A stretch of 64,000 nucleotides of DNA from Burkholderia sp. 8Y. Its GTDB lineage: Bacteria; Pseudomonadota; Gammaproteobacteria; Burkholderiales; Burkholderiaceae. The number at the start of each line of letters is the position of its first letter. Position 1 is the stretch's first letter. This document shows, piece by piece, positions 19,935-29,606 of this stretch. The notes under the pieces are model-generated. The model was not told the DNA's origin, made no database searches, and saw only the letters and a program-made list of their open reading frames with translations. Location: positions 1,212,640-1,276,639 of the forward strand of contig NZ_LR733520.1 of NCBI RefSeq assembly GCF_902506145.1, read 5' to 3'. A program made the translations under genes and the position numbers.

Positions 19935-21005
19935 ATGAGCATCATCGTTCGCAATCTGCAAAAGCGTTTCGGCGATTTCACGGCGCTCGACAACGTCTCG
20001 CTCGACTTTCCCGCGGGCGAACTCGTCGCGCTGCTCGGGCCGTCGGGATGCGGCAAGACCACGTTGCTGCGCGTGATCGCGGGCCTCGAATATGCCGATG
20101 CCGGCCAGGTCGTGCTGAACGGCGAGGACGTGGCGCAAGTCGGCGCACGCGACCGGCAAGTTGGCTTCGTCTTCCAGCATTACGCGCTCTTCAGGCACAT
20201 GACCGTGTTCGAGAATGTCGCGTTCGGGCTGCGCGTGAAGCCGCGCCGCGAGCGTCCCTCGGACGCGGTCATCCGCGAGAAAGTGCATGAATTGCTGAAG
20301 CTCGTGCAACTCGACTGGCTCGCGCAGCGATTTCCTTCGGAGCTGTCGGGCGGACAACGGCAACGCATTGCGCTCGCGCGCGCACTCGCCGTCGAACCGA
20401 AAGTGCTGCTGCTCGACGAGCCGTTCGGCGCGCTCGACGCGAAGGTGCGCAAGGAACTGCGTAGCTGGCTGCGCCGCCTGCACGACGACCTGCATATCTC
20501 GACGCTTTTCGTCACGCACGATCAGGAAGAGGCGCTCGAAGTGGCGGATCGCATTGTCGTGATGAATCATGGGCGCGTGGAACAGGTCGGCAGCCCGCAG
20601 GATGTGTACGATCATCCGCAGACATCGTTCGTGTACGAGTTCCTCGGCGCGGCGAACCGCCTTCAGGGACATGTCGATGCCGGCGGTTTCGTCGCCGATG
20701 GCGCGGCGCAAGCCATCGCCGCGCAGGCGCATTTCAGCGGTCGCGCGCTCGCTTATGTGCGGCCGCATGACCTCGCGCTGTACCGCGCCGACGATGCCGA
20801 GGGCTTGGCGCATCGCGACGGCATCGTGGTCGGCGTGCGGCGCGTGGTGACGCTCGGCGGTTCAGTGCGTGTGGAACTGCAAGGCGACGCGGGCGGCGTG
20901 CTCGAAGCCGAACTGGACCGCGAAGCCTGGCGCGCGCTGAAGCTCGATATCGGCGATGGCGTGCGCGCCGTGCCGCGCGCGCTGCGCGTCTTTCCGGCGC
21001 AATGA
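19935..21005 (+). CDS. cysA: sulfate/thiosulfate ABC transporter ATP-binding protein CysA
   Basis: 356 residues. Walker [18 protein letters not shown]-loop [20 protein letters not shown], signature [17 protein letters not shown], Walker [17 protein letters not shown] and H-loop [15 protein letters not shown]. The last 110 residues form the TOBE-type domain seen in CysA. It drives sulfate uptake with ATP. The [19 protein letters not shown] stretch is typical of CysA as against maltose-type ATPases. Confidence 0.95.
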   Translation: MSIIVRNLQKRFGDFTALDNVSLDFPAGELVALLGPSGCGKTTLLRVIAGLEYADAGQVVLNGEDVAQVGARDRQVGFVFQHYALFRHMTVFENVAFGLRVKPRRERPSDAVIREKVHELLKLVQLDWLAQRFPSELSGGQRQRIALARALAVEPKVLLLDEPFGALDAKVRKELRSWLRRLHDDLHISTLFVTHDQEEALEVADRIVVMNHGRVEQVGSPQDVYDHPQTSFVYEFLGAANRLQGHVDAGGFVADGAAQAIAAQAHFSGRALAYVRPHDLALYRADDAEGLAHRDGIVVGVRRVVTLGGSVRVELQGDAGGVLEAELDREAWRALKLDIGDGVRAVPRALRVFPAQ

Positions 21006-21044
21006 GACATTCATAAAACGGCAGCAAGACAAGAGAGGCGGACC

Positions 21045-21971
21045 ATGAACTTCCAGCAACTGCGCTTCGTGCGCGAGGCCGTGCGTCAGAACATGAACCT
21101 GACGGAAGTGGCGAACGTGCTGTATACGTCGCAGTCGGGCGTGTCGAAGCAGATCAAGGATCTCGAAGACGAACTCGGCGTCGATATCTTCATTCGTCGC
21201 GGCAAGCGGCTGACGGGTCTCACGGAGCCGGGCAAGCAGGTGCATCAGCTGATCGAACGGATGCTGCTCGATGCCGAGAACCTGCGCCGCGTCGCGCGCC
21301 AGTTCGCGGATCAGGACAACGGGCATCTCGTCGTCGCCACGACGCACACGCAGGCTCGCTATGCGCTGCCGAAGGTAATCCGTCAGTTCACCGAAGTATT
21401 CCCGAAGGTGCATCTCGCGCTGCGGCAGGGCAGTCCGCAACAGATCGCACAGATGATCGTGAACGGCGAAGCCGATATCGGCATCTCGACGGAAGCACTC
21501 GACCGCTATCCCGACATCGTCACGTTTCCGTGCTATTCGTGGCATCACACGGTGGTCGTGCCGAAAGATCATCCGCTCGTCGGGCGTCACGACATCACGC
21601 TGGAGCAGATCGCCGAATATCCGATCGTCACTTACGATCAGGACTTCACGGGACGTTCGCACATCGACCAAGCCTTCACGAGCGCGGGCGCGATGCCCGA
21701 TATCGTGCTCACCGCCATCGACGCGGACGTGATCAAGACGTATGTCGAATTGGGCATGGGCATCGGCATCGTCGCGGCGATGGCCTATGACGCGAAGCGC
21801 GACACCGAACTCGTCGCGCTCGATACGCAGCATCTTTTCGAGGCGAGCACCACGCGCGTCGGCTTGCGCAAAGGCGCGTTCCTGCGCGCTTACGCGTACC
21901 GGCTCATCGAAATGTTCGCGCCGCAACTCGAAGAAGCGCAGATCGCCGCGCAACTGCGCGAAGCAGCCTGA
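21045..21971 (+). CDS. cysB: LysR-type regulator of sulfur assimilation, CysB family
   Basis: 308 residues. The N-terminal helix-turn-helix NFQQLRFVREAVRQNMNLTE, then VANVLYTSQSGVSKQIKDLE with IFIRRGKRL, is the CysB/Cbl form of the LysR domain. The effector domain has TTHTQARYALPKVIRQF and YDQDFTGRSHIDQAF, which bind N-acetylserine or sulfate-type ligands. CysB activates cys genes when sulfur is limiting. Placed 39 bases after cysA, so it is probably made from the operon it controls. CysB and Cbl are hard to tell apart by eye. Confidence 0.92.
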   Translation: MNFQQLRFVREAVRQNMNLTEVANVLYTSQSGVSKQIKDLEDELGVDIFIRRGKRLTGLTEPGKQVHQLIERMLLDAENLRRVARQFADQDNGHLVVATTHTQARYALPKVIRQFTEVFPKVHLALRQGSPQQIAQMIVNGEADIGISTEALDRYPDIVTFPCYSWHHTVVVPKDHPLVGRHDITLEQIAEYPIVTYDQDFTGRSHIDQAFTSAGAMPDIVLTAIDADVIKTYVELGMGIGIVAAMAYDAKRDTELVALDTQHLFEASTTRVGLRKGAFLRAYAYRLIEMFAPQLEEAQIAAQLREAA

Positions 21972-21991
21972 AGCACGCGTGCCGGCTGATT

Positions 21992-21997
21992 TACAAT
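21992..21997 (+). promoter_or_regulatory. -10-like element directly before the asparaginase gene
   Basis: TACAAT ends seven bases before the ATG, so transcription would start at or next to the start codon. No Shine-Dalgarno sequence is present. GCCGGC flanks it on both sides (21981-21986 and 21999-22004). The -35 is weak. Confidence 0.4.
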
Positions 21998-22004
21998 CGC
22001 CGGC

Positions 22005-23006
22005 ATGAACACACAGACTCTTCCTCGCGTCGCCGTCCTTGCAACGGGCGGCACGATTGCCGGACAGGCCGGCGATGCTTCTTCCACGGCCGGTTATCAG
22101 GCAGGCGTCGTCGGCGTCGACAAGCTGCTGGAGGCCGTGCCTGCGCTCGCTTCCGTCGCGCGGATCCATGCTGAACAGATCGCGAGCATCGACAGCAAGG
22201 ATATGAGCCTTGCGCTATGGACGACGCTCGCCACGCGCATCGATCAACTCGCCGCGCAGGACGATATCGACGGGATCGTCATCACGCATGGCACGGACAC
22301 GCTGGAAGAAACGGCGTATCTGCTGCATCTCACGGTGAAGAGCGCGAAGCCGATCGTGCTGACGGCCGCCATGCGGCCATCGACCGCGCTTTCCGCCGAC
22401 GGCCCGCTGAATCTGCTGAACGCGTTGACGGTCGCGGCTTCGGAACAAGCAGCGGGGCGGGGCGTTCTCGTCGCGTTCAATAACCAGATTCACAGCGCCC
22501 GCGATGTGACGAAGACGAGCACCTATGCCGTCGATGCGTTCCGCTCGCCCGAAACAGGCGTGCTCGGTTTCGTGCAGGACGGGCGCGTGGAATTCCAGCG
22601 CGCGGTGTTGAAGCCGCATACGACGGCAAGCGAATTCTCGGTGGCGCAACACTGGCCGGTGGTCGAGATCGTCGCAAGCTATGCAGGCGCTTCGCGCGTG
22701 GCAGTCGATGCGCTCGTCGCGGCGGGCGTGAAGGGGATCGTGGTCGCGGGGACGGGCAACGGCTCGATGCATGCGAGCATCACGGAAGCCGTCAGCGATG
22801 CGTTGAAGGCGGGCGTCGCGGTGGTGCGGGCATCGCGCGTCGGGTCGGGACATGTGATGCGCAACGGCGCGGCCTGCGACGATGCGCTCGGCACGGTGAG
22901 CGCGGGCACGCTGAATCCGTACAAGGCGCGCGTGTTGCTCGCGCTGGCGTTGTCTGCCGGCGTGAAAAACGCAACGGCGATGCAACGCCTGTTCGATACC
23001 TACTGA
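22005..23006 (+). CDS. L-asparaginase
   Basis: 333 residues. Both catalytic threonine sites are intact: VLATGGTIAGQAG near residue 14 and IVITHGTDTLEETAYLLHL near residue 90 with the Thr-Asp pair. KPIVLTAAMRPSTALSADGP and GIVVAGTGNGSM are further family marks. Hydrolyses asparagine to aspartate and ammonia. No signal peptide is visible (MNTQTLPRVAVLATGG), which suggests a cytoplasmic enzyme although the sequence resembles the type II group; hence no symbol. It follows cysB by 33 bases and may have its own promoter. Confidence 0.92.
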   Translation: MNTQTLPRVAVLATGGTIAGQAGDASSTAGYQAGVVGVDKLLEAVPALASVARIHAEQIASIDSKDMSLALWTTLATRIDQLAAQDDIDGIVITHGTDTLEETAYLLHLTVKSAKPIVLTAAMRPSTALSADGPLNLLNALTVAASEQAAGRGVLVAFNNQIHSARDVTKTSTYAVDAFRSPETGVLGFVQDGRVEFQRAVLKPHTTASEFSVAQHWPVVEIVASYAGASRVAVDALVAAGVKGIVVAGTGNGSMHASITEAVSDALKAGVAVVRASRVGSGHVMRNGAACDDALGTVSAGTLNPYKARVLLALALSAGVKNATAMQRLFDTY

Positions 23007-23125
23007 ACGTCAAATCCGACGCGGACACCCGACGGCAAACCGTCTGACCGACCAAGGCTAACCCGGCGCGCCGCCGGATGCCGCTCTCGGACCCCACTTG
23101 CCGCCCTCAGCCCAGAGCGGCATTT

Positions 23126-23149
23126 GTCCCGCGTGCCCATACGCGGGAC
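23126..23149. terminator. hairpin between convergent genes
   Basis: GTCCCGCGT and ACGCGGGAC pair perfectly around a 6-base loop in the gap between the asparaginase gene and the minus-strand reductase gene. On the minus strand it is followed by AAAT only, so the T-run is missing. Confidence 0.5.
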
Positions 23150-23171
23150 GCCCCACGGTTCAGGTGCGAGC

Positions 23172-24080
23172 TTACGCGGCAGCCTTGGCTTGCTGCGGTT
23201 CTTCCGCCACCTGGAAGTTCGACATGATCTCCAGCGCGCGCACGAGCGCCGAGTGATCCCACGCTTTACCGCCATTGGCCGCGCACACGCTGAACAACTG
23301 CTGCGCGCTCGCGGTGTGAGGCAGGGCGAGGCCCATCTTGCGCGCGCCGTCGAGCGCCAGATTCAGGTCCTTCTGATGCAGTTCGATCCGGAAGCCGGGG
23401 TTGAACGTGCGCTTGGTCATGCGTTCGCCGTGCAATTCGAGAATGCGCGATGCCGCGAAACCGCCCATCAGCGCCTTGCGCACACGCTCCGGGTCCGCGC
23501 CGGAACGCGCCGCGAATAACAACGCTTCGGCGACCGCTTCGATATTCAGCGCCACGATGATCTGATTCGCGACCTTGCACGTCTGGCCCGCGCCGTTATC
23601 GCCGATATGCGAAATGTTCTTGCCCATCAGTTCGAAGAGCGGCTTGGCGATGTTGAACGACTTCTCCGGACCGCCGACCATGATCGTGAGCGTCGCTTCG
23701 CGCGCGCCGACTTCGCCGCCGGACACGGGCGCATCGAGGTAATCGCAGCCGAGCGCGTTGATCTGCTTCGCGAAGTCCTGCGTGTCGAGCGGATTGATCG
23801 AACTCATGTCGATCACGAGCTTGCCCTGGCTCAAGCCGTTGGCCACGCCGTCATCGGCGAACAATACGTTGGCGACATCGGGCGTGTCCGGCACCATCGT
23901 GATGACGATCTCGCTTGCCTGCGCGACTGCCGTCGAGTCCGCGACGACTTTCGTGTGCGCACGGATATCGTCCGGCACCGGATACTTGCCGTTCACGACG
24001 AGCGCGTGACCGCCCTTGATGAGGTTGCGCGCCATATGCGCGCCCATGATGCCGAGGCCGATGAAACCGATCGTTGCCAT
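23172..24080 (-). CDS. glxR: tartronate semialdehyde reductase (2-hydroxy-3-oxopropionate reductase)
   Basis: 302 residues. Beta-hydroxyacid dehydrogenase family: dinucleotide motif IGFIGLGIMGAHMARNLIKG, substrate site DAPVSGGEVGAREATLTIMVGG, and the catalytic Lys in NGAGQTCKVANQIIVALNI. It reduces tartronate semialdehyde to D-glycerate. Very strong ribosome binding site (AAAGGAGGAG). It lies downstream of hyi (29-base gap) and gcl on the same strand, so the three steps from glyoxylate to glycerate form one operon. GarR is an equivalent name. Confidence 0.94.
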   Translation of the reverse strand: MATIGFIGLGIMGAHMARNLIKGGHALVVNGKYPVPDDIRAHTKVVADSTAVAQASEIVITMVPDTPDVANVLFADDGVANGLSQGKLVIDMSSINPLDTQDFAKQINALGCDYLDAPVSGGEVGAREATLTIMVGGPEKSFNIAKPLFELMGKNISHIGDNGAGQTCKVANQIIVALNIEAVAEALLFAARSGADPERVRKALMGGFAASRILELHGERMTKRTFNPGFRIELHQKDLNLALDGARKMGLALPHTASAQQLFSVCAANGGKAWDHSALVRALEIMSNFQVAEEPQQAKAAA

Positions 24081-24109
24081 ACTGTGTGCTCCTCCTTTGT
24101 GTGCTGTGT

Positions 24110-24910
24110 TCACGCAGCGGCGCGCGCCTTGTCCGATACAATCGAGCGAAGCCAGCCGAGGCCCGCTTCGGTGCCCGCGAGCGGCTTGTACTCGCAACCG
24201 ATCCAGCCGTCATAGCCGATCGAATCGAGCAGGTCGAACAGAAACGCGTAGTTGATTTCGCCGGTGCCGGGCTCGTTGCGGCCGGGGTTGTCGGCCAGTT
24301 GAATGTGCGCGATCGACGGCAGGTTCTTCTTGATGGTCGCGGCCAGCTCGCCTTCCATGCGCTGCATGTGATAGATGTCGTACTGCAGGAAGAGATTGTC
24401 GGAACCGACCGCGCGAATCACGTCGAGCCCTTCGTGCGAACGGTTCAGCGCAAAGCCGGGAATGTCGTACGAGTTGCACGGTTCGACGAGCAGCCGGATG
24501 CCTTCCTGCTTCAGTGCATCGGCGGCGAAGCGAAGATTCTCGATGATCGTTTCGCGCGCCTGTTGCGCCGAGACGCCCGCCGTCGGAATGCCGACGAGGC
24601 AGTTCAGTTGCGGCACATTCAGCGCCTTCGCATACTCGATCGCGCGCGGCACGCCGTCTCGAAACTCGGCGACGCGGTCCGGCAGACACGCGATTCCGCG
24701 CTCGCCCGCTTCCCAATTACCGGCGGGCAGGTTATGCAAGACGATTTGCAGGCCGTTGTCCTGCACGCGCGCTTTCAGATCGTTGATCGAAAACGGATAC
24801 GGGAACAAAAATTCGACTGCCTCGAAGCCCGCATTCGCCGCCGCCGCGAAGCGGTCGAGGAACGGGACTTCGTTGAAAAGCATCGTCAGATTTGCGGCAA
24901 ATTTTGGCAT
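24110..24910 (-). CDS. hyi: hydroxypyruvate isomerase
   Basis: 266 residues, a TIM barrel of the xylose-isomerase-like group. MPKFAANLTMLFNEVPFLDR, GFEAVEFLFPY, LLVEPCNSYDIPGFALN and LQYDIYHMQRMEGEL carry the metal-binding Glu, Asp and His positions, and IGCEYKPLAGTEAGLGWLR ends the barrel. Interconverts hydroxypyruvate and tartronate semialdehyde. Middle gene of gcl-hyi-glxR. Confidence 0.94.
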   Translation of the reverse strand: MPKFAANLTMLFNEVPFLDRFAAAANAGFEAVEFLFPYPFSINDLKARVQDNGLQIVLHNLPAGNWEAGERGIACLPDRVAEFRDGVPRAIEYAKALNVPQLNCLVGIPTAGVSAQQARETIIENLRFAADALKQEGIRLLVEPCNSYDIPGFALNRSHEGLDVIRAVGSDNLFLQYDIYHMQRMEGELAATIKKNLPSIAHIQLADNPGRNEPGTGEINYAFLFDLLDSIGYDGWIGCEYKPLAGTEAGLGWLRSIVSDKARAAA

Positions 24911-24954
24911 TGTTTTTTTCCTGATGGTCGGTCAGTGAGTCGTTAGCTGATGCT

Positions 24955-26730
24955 TCAGTCGAGCGGCGTGACGGCGGTCGGCGCGTCGGCACGGGTCTCG
25001 GCGAGTTCCTCGAATTCGTTGATGGCGTCGATCTCGGTGCCCATCGCGATGTTGGTCACGCGTTCGAGAATCATCTCGACGACGACCGGCACCTGATGCT
25101 CCGCCGCGAGCGCTTGGGCCTGCTTGAGCGCACCGGCGACGTCTTCGGGCTTGTGCACGCGCAGCGCCTTGCAGCCGAGACCTTCTGCCACCGCGACGTG
25201 ATCCACGCCGTAGCCTTCCAGTTCCGGCGCGTTGATGTTGTCGAACGCGAGCTGCACGCAGTAGTCCATGTCGAAGCCGCGCTGCGCCTGACGGATCAGG
25301 CCGAGATACGAGTTGTTCACGACCACGTGCACGTAGGGCAGCTTGAATTGCGCGCCGACCGCGAGCTCTTCGATCATGAACTGGAAGTCATAGTCGCCCG
25401 AGAGCGCGACGATCTTGCGCTGCGGGTCCGCCGCACGCACGCCGAGCGCGGCGGGAATCGTCCAGCCGAGCGGGCCGGCCTGACCGCAGTTGATCCAGTT
25501 GCGCGCCTTGAACACGTGCAGGAACTGCGCGCCGGCGATCTGCGACAGACCGATCGTCGTCACGAAGCAGGTATCGCGGTCGAACGCGAGGTTCATCTCT
25601 TCGTAGACGCGCTGCGGCTTCATCGGCACGTTGTCGAAGTGCGTCTTGCGCAGCATCGTGCGCTTGCGCTGCTGGCAGTCTGCGACCCACGCGCCGCGAT
25701 CCTTAAGCCGGCCCGCGGCCTTCCATTCCTTCGCCACTTCGACGAACAGTTCGAGCGCCGCCTTCGCATCCGACACGATGCCGAGGTCCGGTCCGAAAAC
25801 GCGCCCGATTTGCGTCGGCTCGATATCGACGTGCACGAACTTGCGGCCCTTCGTGTAGACCTCGACGCTGCCCGTGTGGCGGTTCGCCCAGCGATTGCCG
25901 ATGCCGAGCACGAAGTCCGACGCGAGCATCGTCGCGTTGCCGTAGCGATGCGACGTCTGCAAGCCGACCATGCCGGCCATGAGCGGATGATCGTCGGGAA
26001 TCGCGCCCCAGGACATGAGCGTCGGAATGACGGGCACGCCCAGCGTTTCCGCGAACTGCACGAGCAGGTCTTCCGCCGCCGCGTTCAGCACGCCGCCGCC
26101 GGAGACGATGAGCGGCTTCTCGGCGTCGTTGAGCATCGCCAGCGCCTTTTCGATCTGCGCGCGCGTCGCCTTCGGCTTGTACACCGGCAGCGGCTCGTAC
26201 GTGTCGATGTCGAATTCGATCTCGGCGAGTTGCACGTCGATCGGCAAGTCGACCAGCACGGGACCGGGGCGGCCCGAGCGCATCAGATGGAACGCCTGCT
26301 GGAACACGCGCGGCACGAGCGCCGGTTCGCGCACGGTCACGGCCCACTTGGTGACGGGCTTGGCAATCGACTCGATGTCGACCGCCTGGAAGTCTTCCTT
26401 GTACAGCCGCGCGCGCGGCGCCTGCCCGGTGATGGCGAGAATCGGAATCGAATCCGCTTGGGCCGAGTAAAGGCCCGTGATCATGTCCGTGCCCGCCGGC
26501 CCCGATGTGCCGATGCATACCCCGATGTTGCCGGGCGCGGCGCGCGTATACCCTTCGGCCATATGCGATGCGCCTTCGACGTGGCGCGCGAGCACGTGGC
26601 TGATGCCGCCCGACTTCTTCATCGCCGAGTAGAACGGGTTGATGGCGGCGCCCGGCACGCCGAACGCGGTGTCGATACCTTCCTTTTCCAGCACGAGGAC
26701 GGCTGCGTCGACGGCTCTCATCTTGGCCAT
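24955..26730 (-). CDS. gcl: glyoxylate carboligase (tartronate semialdehyde synthase)
   Basis: 591 residues, the length of E. coli Gcl, with nearly the same block order: [78 protein letters not shown] and [19 protein letters not shown]. The ThDP-binding stretch is [20 protein letters not shown] with [20 protein letters not shown]. It joins two glyoxylates, releasing CO2, and is the entry enzyme of the glycerate route. First gene of the operon, divergent from a LysR regulator. Confidence 0.97.
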   Translation of the reverse strand: MAKMRAVDAAVLVLEKEGIDTAFGVPGAAINPFYSAMKKSGGISHVLARHVEGASHMAEGYTRAAPGNIGVCIGTSGPAGTDMITGLYSAQADSIPILAITGQAPRARLYKEDFQAVDIESIAKPVTKWAVTVREPALVPRVFQQAFHLMRSGRPGPVLVDLPIDVQLAEIEFDIDTYEPLPVYKPKATRAQIEKALAMLNDAEKPLIVSGGGVLNAAAEDLLVQFAETLGVPVIPTLMSWGAIPDDHPLMAGMVGLQTSHRYGNATMLASDFVLGIGNRWANRHTGSVEVYTKGRKFVHVDIEPTQIGRVFGPDLGIVSDAKAALELFVEVAKEWKAAGRLKDRGAWVADCQQRKRTMLRKTHFDNVPMKPQRVYEEMNLAFDRDTCFVTTIGLSQIAGAQFLHVFKARNWINCGQAGPLGWTIPAALGVRAADPQRKIVALSGDYDFQFMIEELAVGAQFKLPYVHVVVNNSYLGLIRQAQRGFDMDYCVQLAFDNINAPELEGYGVDHVAVAEGLGCKALRVHKPEDVAGALKQAQALAAEHQVPVVVEMILERVTNIAMGTEIDAINEFEELAETRADAPTAVTPLD

Positions 26731-26901
26731 GATTGTCTCCTTCCTTCAGTCTCTATTCGTTTATCGCTGTCTGCATCGAAGCAGGGTTCCATCGCACTTT
26801 AAGATTGTGAAAAAGGTTTGATAAGATCAGTCGGAGTCGTTTTTTCCCAAACAAAAAGTTTCGAATTCACGTAACGCGCGGCTTCGCGGATGGAGACGAA
26901 G
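26731..26901. promoter_or_regulatory. divergent control region of gcl and the LysR gene
   Basis: 171 bases, AT-rich from about 26795 to 26870. By LysR custom this is where the regulator should bind and act on gcl. No T-N11-A site can be singled out by eye. It contains CACTTTAAGATTGTG (26795-26809), which recurs at 35549-35563. Confidence 0.5.
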
Positions 26902-27864
26902 ATGGACCGCTTCAAGCAGATAGAGACGTTCGTGCGCGTGGCGGAAGCCGGCAGTCTCGCGGCGGCGGCGCTGGAGGAGGGCGTGTCGCCGGTCATCCTG
27001 GGGCGACGCATCGACGCGCTGGAGAAGCGCCTCGGCGTCAAGCTGATGTATCGCTCGACGCGGCGGCTCGTCGTCAGCGAAGAGGGCGCGGCATTTCTCG
27101 ACCGCTGCAAGAATCTGCTCGCCGAGTGGGATCAGGCGGAAAACGAGCTCGCGGCGGGCCGGCGCGCGGTCGGCGGGCATCTGATCGTGTCGGCGCCGGC
27201 GGCATTCGGGCGCATGCACGTCGCGCCGCACGCGCCGGCGTTCGTCAAGGACAAGCCCGAATTGCAGATGTCGTTCAATCTGACCGACCGCGTCGTGGAT
27301 CTGGTGCGCGAGGGCTACGATCTGTCGATTCGCATCGGCGGAACGGTCGATCCCAACTTCGTCGCTGTGAAACTGGCGAGCAACCGGCGCGTGGTCTGCG
27401 GCACGCCCGCGTATTTTCGCAAGCACGGCAAGCCGAGATCGCTCGACGATCTCCCGAATCACAACTGTCTCGCGTTCAACCTGCAGGGCGGGCAGAACCG
27501 CGGCTGGTACTTCCGGCGCAACGGCAAGCTCGCGACTGTGCGCGTGAGCGGCAATCTCGACTGCAACGACGGCGAACTGCTGCACCGCTGGGTGTCCGAA
27601 GGGCTCGGGCTCGGCTGGCGCTCGACGTGGGAGATTCAGCGGCAACTGGCGGCGGGCGAACTCGAAACCGTGCTGGACGAATACGAACTGCCCGACTACG
27701 ACATCCTCGCCGTCTACCCGCAGCAACGCTACGTGCCGGCGCGCGTGCGCTACTTCATTGATTATCTGAAGGAAATCTACGCGCAGCCGGGTTATTGGAG
27801 CCGTCCGGTCGAACCGCCCGGCGAAACGCATCGGGAAACAGCCGCACGCGCGCTAAATGATTGA
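26902..27864 (+). CDS. LysR-type regulator, probably of the gcl operon
   Basis: 320 residues. N-terminal helix-turn-helix DRFKQIETFVRVAEAGSLAA with RIDALEKRLGVKLMYRSTRR; effector domain from about residue 90 with VRVSGNLDCNDGELLHRWVSEG. The ATG at 26902 has GGAG six bases upstream; an ATG at 26890 is the alternative (four more residues). Divergent placement against gcl suggests it controls glyoxylate metabolism, an inference from context. The ligand is not known. Confidence 0.88.
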   Translation: MDRFKQIETFVRVAEAGSLAAAALEEGVSPVILGRRIDALEKRLGVKLMYRSTRRLVVSEEGAAFLDRCKNLLAEWDQAENELAAGRRAVGGHLIVSAPAAFGRMHVAPHAPAFVKDKPELQMSFNLTDRVVDLVREGYDLSIRIGGTVDPNFVAVKLASNRRVVCGTPAYFRKHGKPRSLDDLPNHNCLAFNLQGGQNRGWYFRRNGKLATVRVSGNLDCNDGELLHRWVSEGLGLGWRSTWEIQRQLAAGELETVLDEYELPDYDILAVYPQQRYVPARVRYFIDYLKEIYAQPGYWSRPVEPPGETHRETAARALND

Positions 27865-27902
27865 AAAAACGGCGAAAGTCAGTCGGAAAACTCCGGTTTG
27901 GC

Positions 27903-27932
27903 TTGCTGTCTGACGGCCAAGCGGTATATACT
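27903..27932 (+). promoter_or_regulatory. probable promoter of the rpsF-priB-rpsR-rplI operon
   Basis: TATACT (27927-27932) with TTGCTG (27903-27908) 18 bases upstream. It lies about 75 bases before rpsF, beyond the end of the LysR gene. Confidence 0.5.
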
Positions 27933-28005
27933 CGCTGGCTTCTCACTTGCCGCACCGGTCCGACGCCCGGGCGGCTTATATCCAAAAGTCACACAAGGAG
28001 TGAAC

Positions 28006-28377
28006 ATGCGTCATTACGAAATCGTCTTTATCGTGCATCCCGATCAAAGCGAGCAAGTGCCCGCGATGATCGAGCGTTACAAGAGCACGATCACGTCGCA
28101 CGGTGGCCAGATCCACCGTATCGAAGACTGGGGCCGCCGCCAACTGGCCTACATGATCGAGAAACTCGCGAAGGCTCACTACGTCTGCATGAACATCGAA
28201 TGCGACCAGGCGACGCTCGAAGAACTGGAACACGCGTTCAAGTTCAACGACGCCGTTCTGCGCCACCTCATCGTCAAGATGAAGAAGGCCGAAACCGGCC
28301 CGTCGCCGATGATGAAGGAAGTGCAGCGCGAAGAAGCCAAGAAGGCGGCCAGCCAGCCGTCCGAAGCGCAGGCTTAA
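28006..28377 (+). CDS. rpsF: 30S ribosomal protein S6
   Basis: 123 residues: [59 protein letters not shown] and [15 protein letters not shown] are the four blocks of S6. The last 25 residues are a charged Lys/Glu/Ala tail. AAGGAG lies upstream. S6 binds 16S rRNA together with S18, encoded two genes downstream. Confidence 0.98.
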   Translation: MRHYEIVFIVHPDQSEQVPAMIERYKSTITSHGGQIHRIEDWGRRQLAYMIEKLAKAHYVCMNIECDQATLEELEHAFKFNDAVLRHLIVKMKKAETGPSPMMKEVQREEAKKAASQPSEAQA

Positions 28378-28422
28378 GGACAGTTCAACACTGTCAAGCC
28401 ACCAGGGAACCGAAACTTACTC

Positions 28423-28722
28423 GTGAACCGGCTGCAACTGACAGCGAGCGTCGTGGAACGCGAACCGGTGCGATACACGCCCGCCGGCATTCCGATCGCA
28501 AGCTGCACGTTGCAACACGCGGCAGAAGTCGTCGAAGCGGGCATCGCCCGGAAGATCGAGCTGACACTGCCCGCCGTCGCCGCCGGAGAAGCGAGCGGCA
28601 GGCTGGAAAGCTGTCCGATGGGCGTCGAAACGCGCTTCACCGGCTTTCTGGCGAAAAAAGGCCGTAATTCCCGAACCCTGGTGTTTCACATCACAGAATT
28701 GCAGGACATTGGAAAGGACTGA
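28423..28722 (+). CDS. priB: primosomal replication protein PriB
   Basis: 99 residues from a GTG start, a small single-stranded-DNA-binding OB fold: [55 protein letters not shown] and [20 protein letters not shown]. In this position between rpsF and rpsR it is PriB, which helps PriA restart stalled forks. The stop is two bases before the rpsR start. Confidence 0.95.
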   Translation: MNRLQLTASVVEREPVRYTPAGIPIASCTLQHAAEVVEAGIARKIELTLPAVAAGEASGRLESCPMGVETRFTGFLAKKGRNSRTLVFHITELQDIGKD

Positions 28723-28724
28723 AC

Positions 28725-29000
28725 ATGCCCCGCCCGACTGGTAAGAAATTCGACAAGCGTCGTCAGCAACAAAACCCGCTCTTCAAGCGCAAGAAGTTCT
28801 GCCGTTTCACGGCAGCCGGCGTCGAGTACATCGACTACAAGGACACGGAAACGCTGAAGGACTTCATCGGCGAAAACGGCAAGATCACGCCGGCTCGTCT
28901 GACTGGCACGAAGGCGCACTATCAGCGCCAGCTCGACACGGCAATCAAGCGTGCGCGTTTCCTCGCGCTCCTGCCGTACACCGACCTGCACAAGGCCTAA
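28725..29000 (+). CDS. rpsR: 30S ribosomal protein S18
   Basis: 91 residues; contains [40 protein letters not shown] and [20 protein letters not shown], the near-invariant core of S18. Basic N-terminus. Tightly coupled to priB. Confidence 0.98.
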   Translation: MPRPTGKKFDKRRQQQNPLFKRKKFCRFTAAGVEYIDYKDTETLKDFIGENGKITPARLTGTKAHYQRQLDTAIKRARFLALLPYTDLHKA

Positions 29001-29028
29001 TCAGACGACGCATAGGGAATAGCCAAAA

Positions 29029-29484
29029 ATGCAAATCATTCTTTTGGAAAAAGTCGTCAATCTGGGCAACCTGGGCGACATCGTCCGCGTCAAGGACGGC
29101 TACGCACGTAACTTCCTGATCCCCGGCAAGAAGGCTCGCCGCGCGACCAAGGACGCCATCGCCGAATTCGAAGTTCGCCGCGCCGAACTCGAAAAGAACG
29201 CCGCTGAAAAGCTGGCGGCAGCGCAGGCACAAGGCGACAAGCTGAACGGCTTCACGGTTCAGATCTCGCAGAAGGCTGGCGTGGACGGCCGTCTGTTCGG
29301 CTCGGTCACGAACGCGGACATCGCTGAAGCCCTGAAGTCGCAAGGCTTCGCGGAAGTGGAAAAGGCGCAAGTGCGTCTGCCGCAAGGCCCGCTGAAGACG
29401 GTCGGCGACCATCCGGTTCAAGTGGCGCTGCACACGGACGTCCTCGTCGACGTCACCGTGTCGGTGCTCGGCGAACACGCCTAA
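29029..29484 (+). CDS. rplI: 50S ribosomal protein L9
   Basis: 151 residues. [20 protein letters not shown] and [16 protein letters not shown] form the N-terminal rRNA-binding domain; a long charged connecting helix (about residues 42-75) leads to the C-terminal domain with [17 protein letters not shown]. Last gene of the ribosomal unit, followed by a terminator. Confidence 0.98.
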   Translation: MQIILLEKVVNLGNLGDIVRVKDGYARNFLIPGKKARRATKDAIAEFEVRRAELEKNAAEKLAAAQAQGDKLNGFTVQISQKAGVDGRLFGSVTNADIAEALKSQGFAEVEKAQVRLPQGPLKTVGDHPVQVALHTDVLVDVTVSVLGEHA

Positions 29485-29523
29485 GTTTCACGCGGAGTTC
29501 AGGCTCCGCGAGCAGTAAGAAAG

Positions 29524-29556
29524 GGCAGGAACCTTCGCGGGTTCCTGCCTTTTTTG
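29524..29556 (+). terminator. terminator of the rpsF-rplI operon
   Basis: GGCAGGAAC pairs with GTTCCTGCC (8-base loop) followed by a run of seven T. A GC-rich hairpin without T-run (CGCGGAG/CTCCGCG, 29491-29510) lies just upstream. Confidence 0.93.
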
Positions 29557-29592
29557 TTTGTCCGATCAATACACCGCCTACCCGATTTCGTC

Positions 29593-29598
29593 GATAAT
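29593..29598 (+). promoter_or_regulatory. -10-like element close to the dnaB start
   Basis: GATAAT ends eight bases before the dnaB ATG, and no Shine-Dalgarno sequence is present. Because the rplI terminator lies between, dnaB needs its own promoter; this is the best candidate. The -35 match is poor. Confidence 0.4.
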
Positions 29599-29606
29599 TC
29601 CACCCC

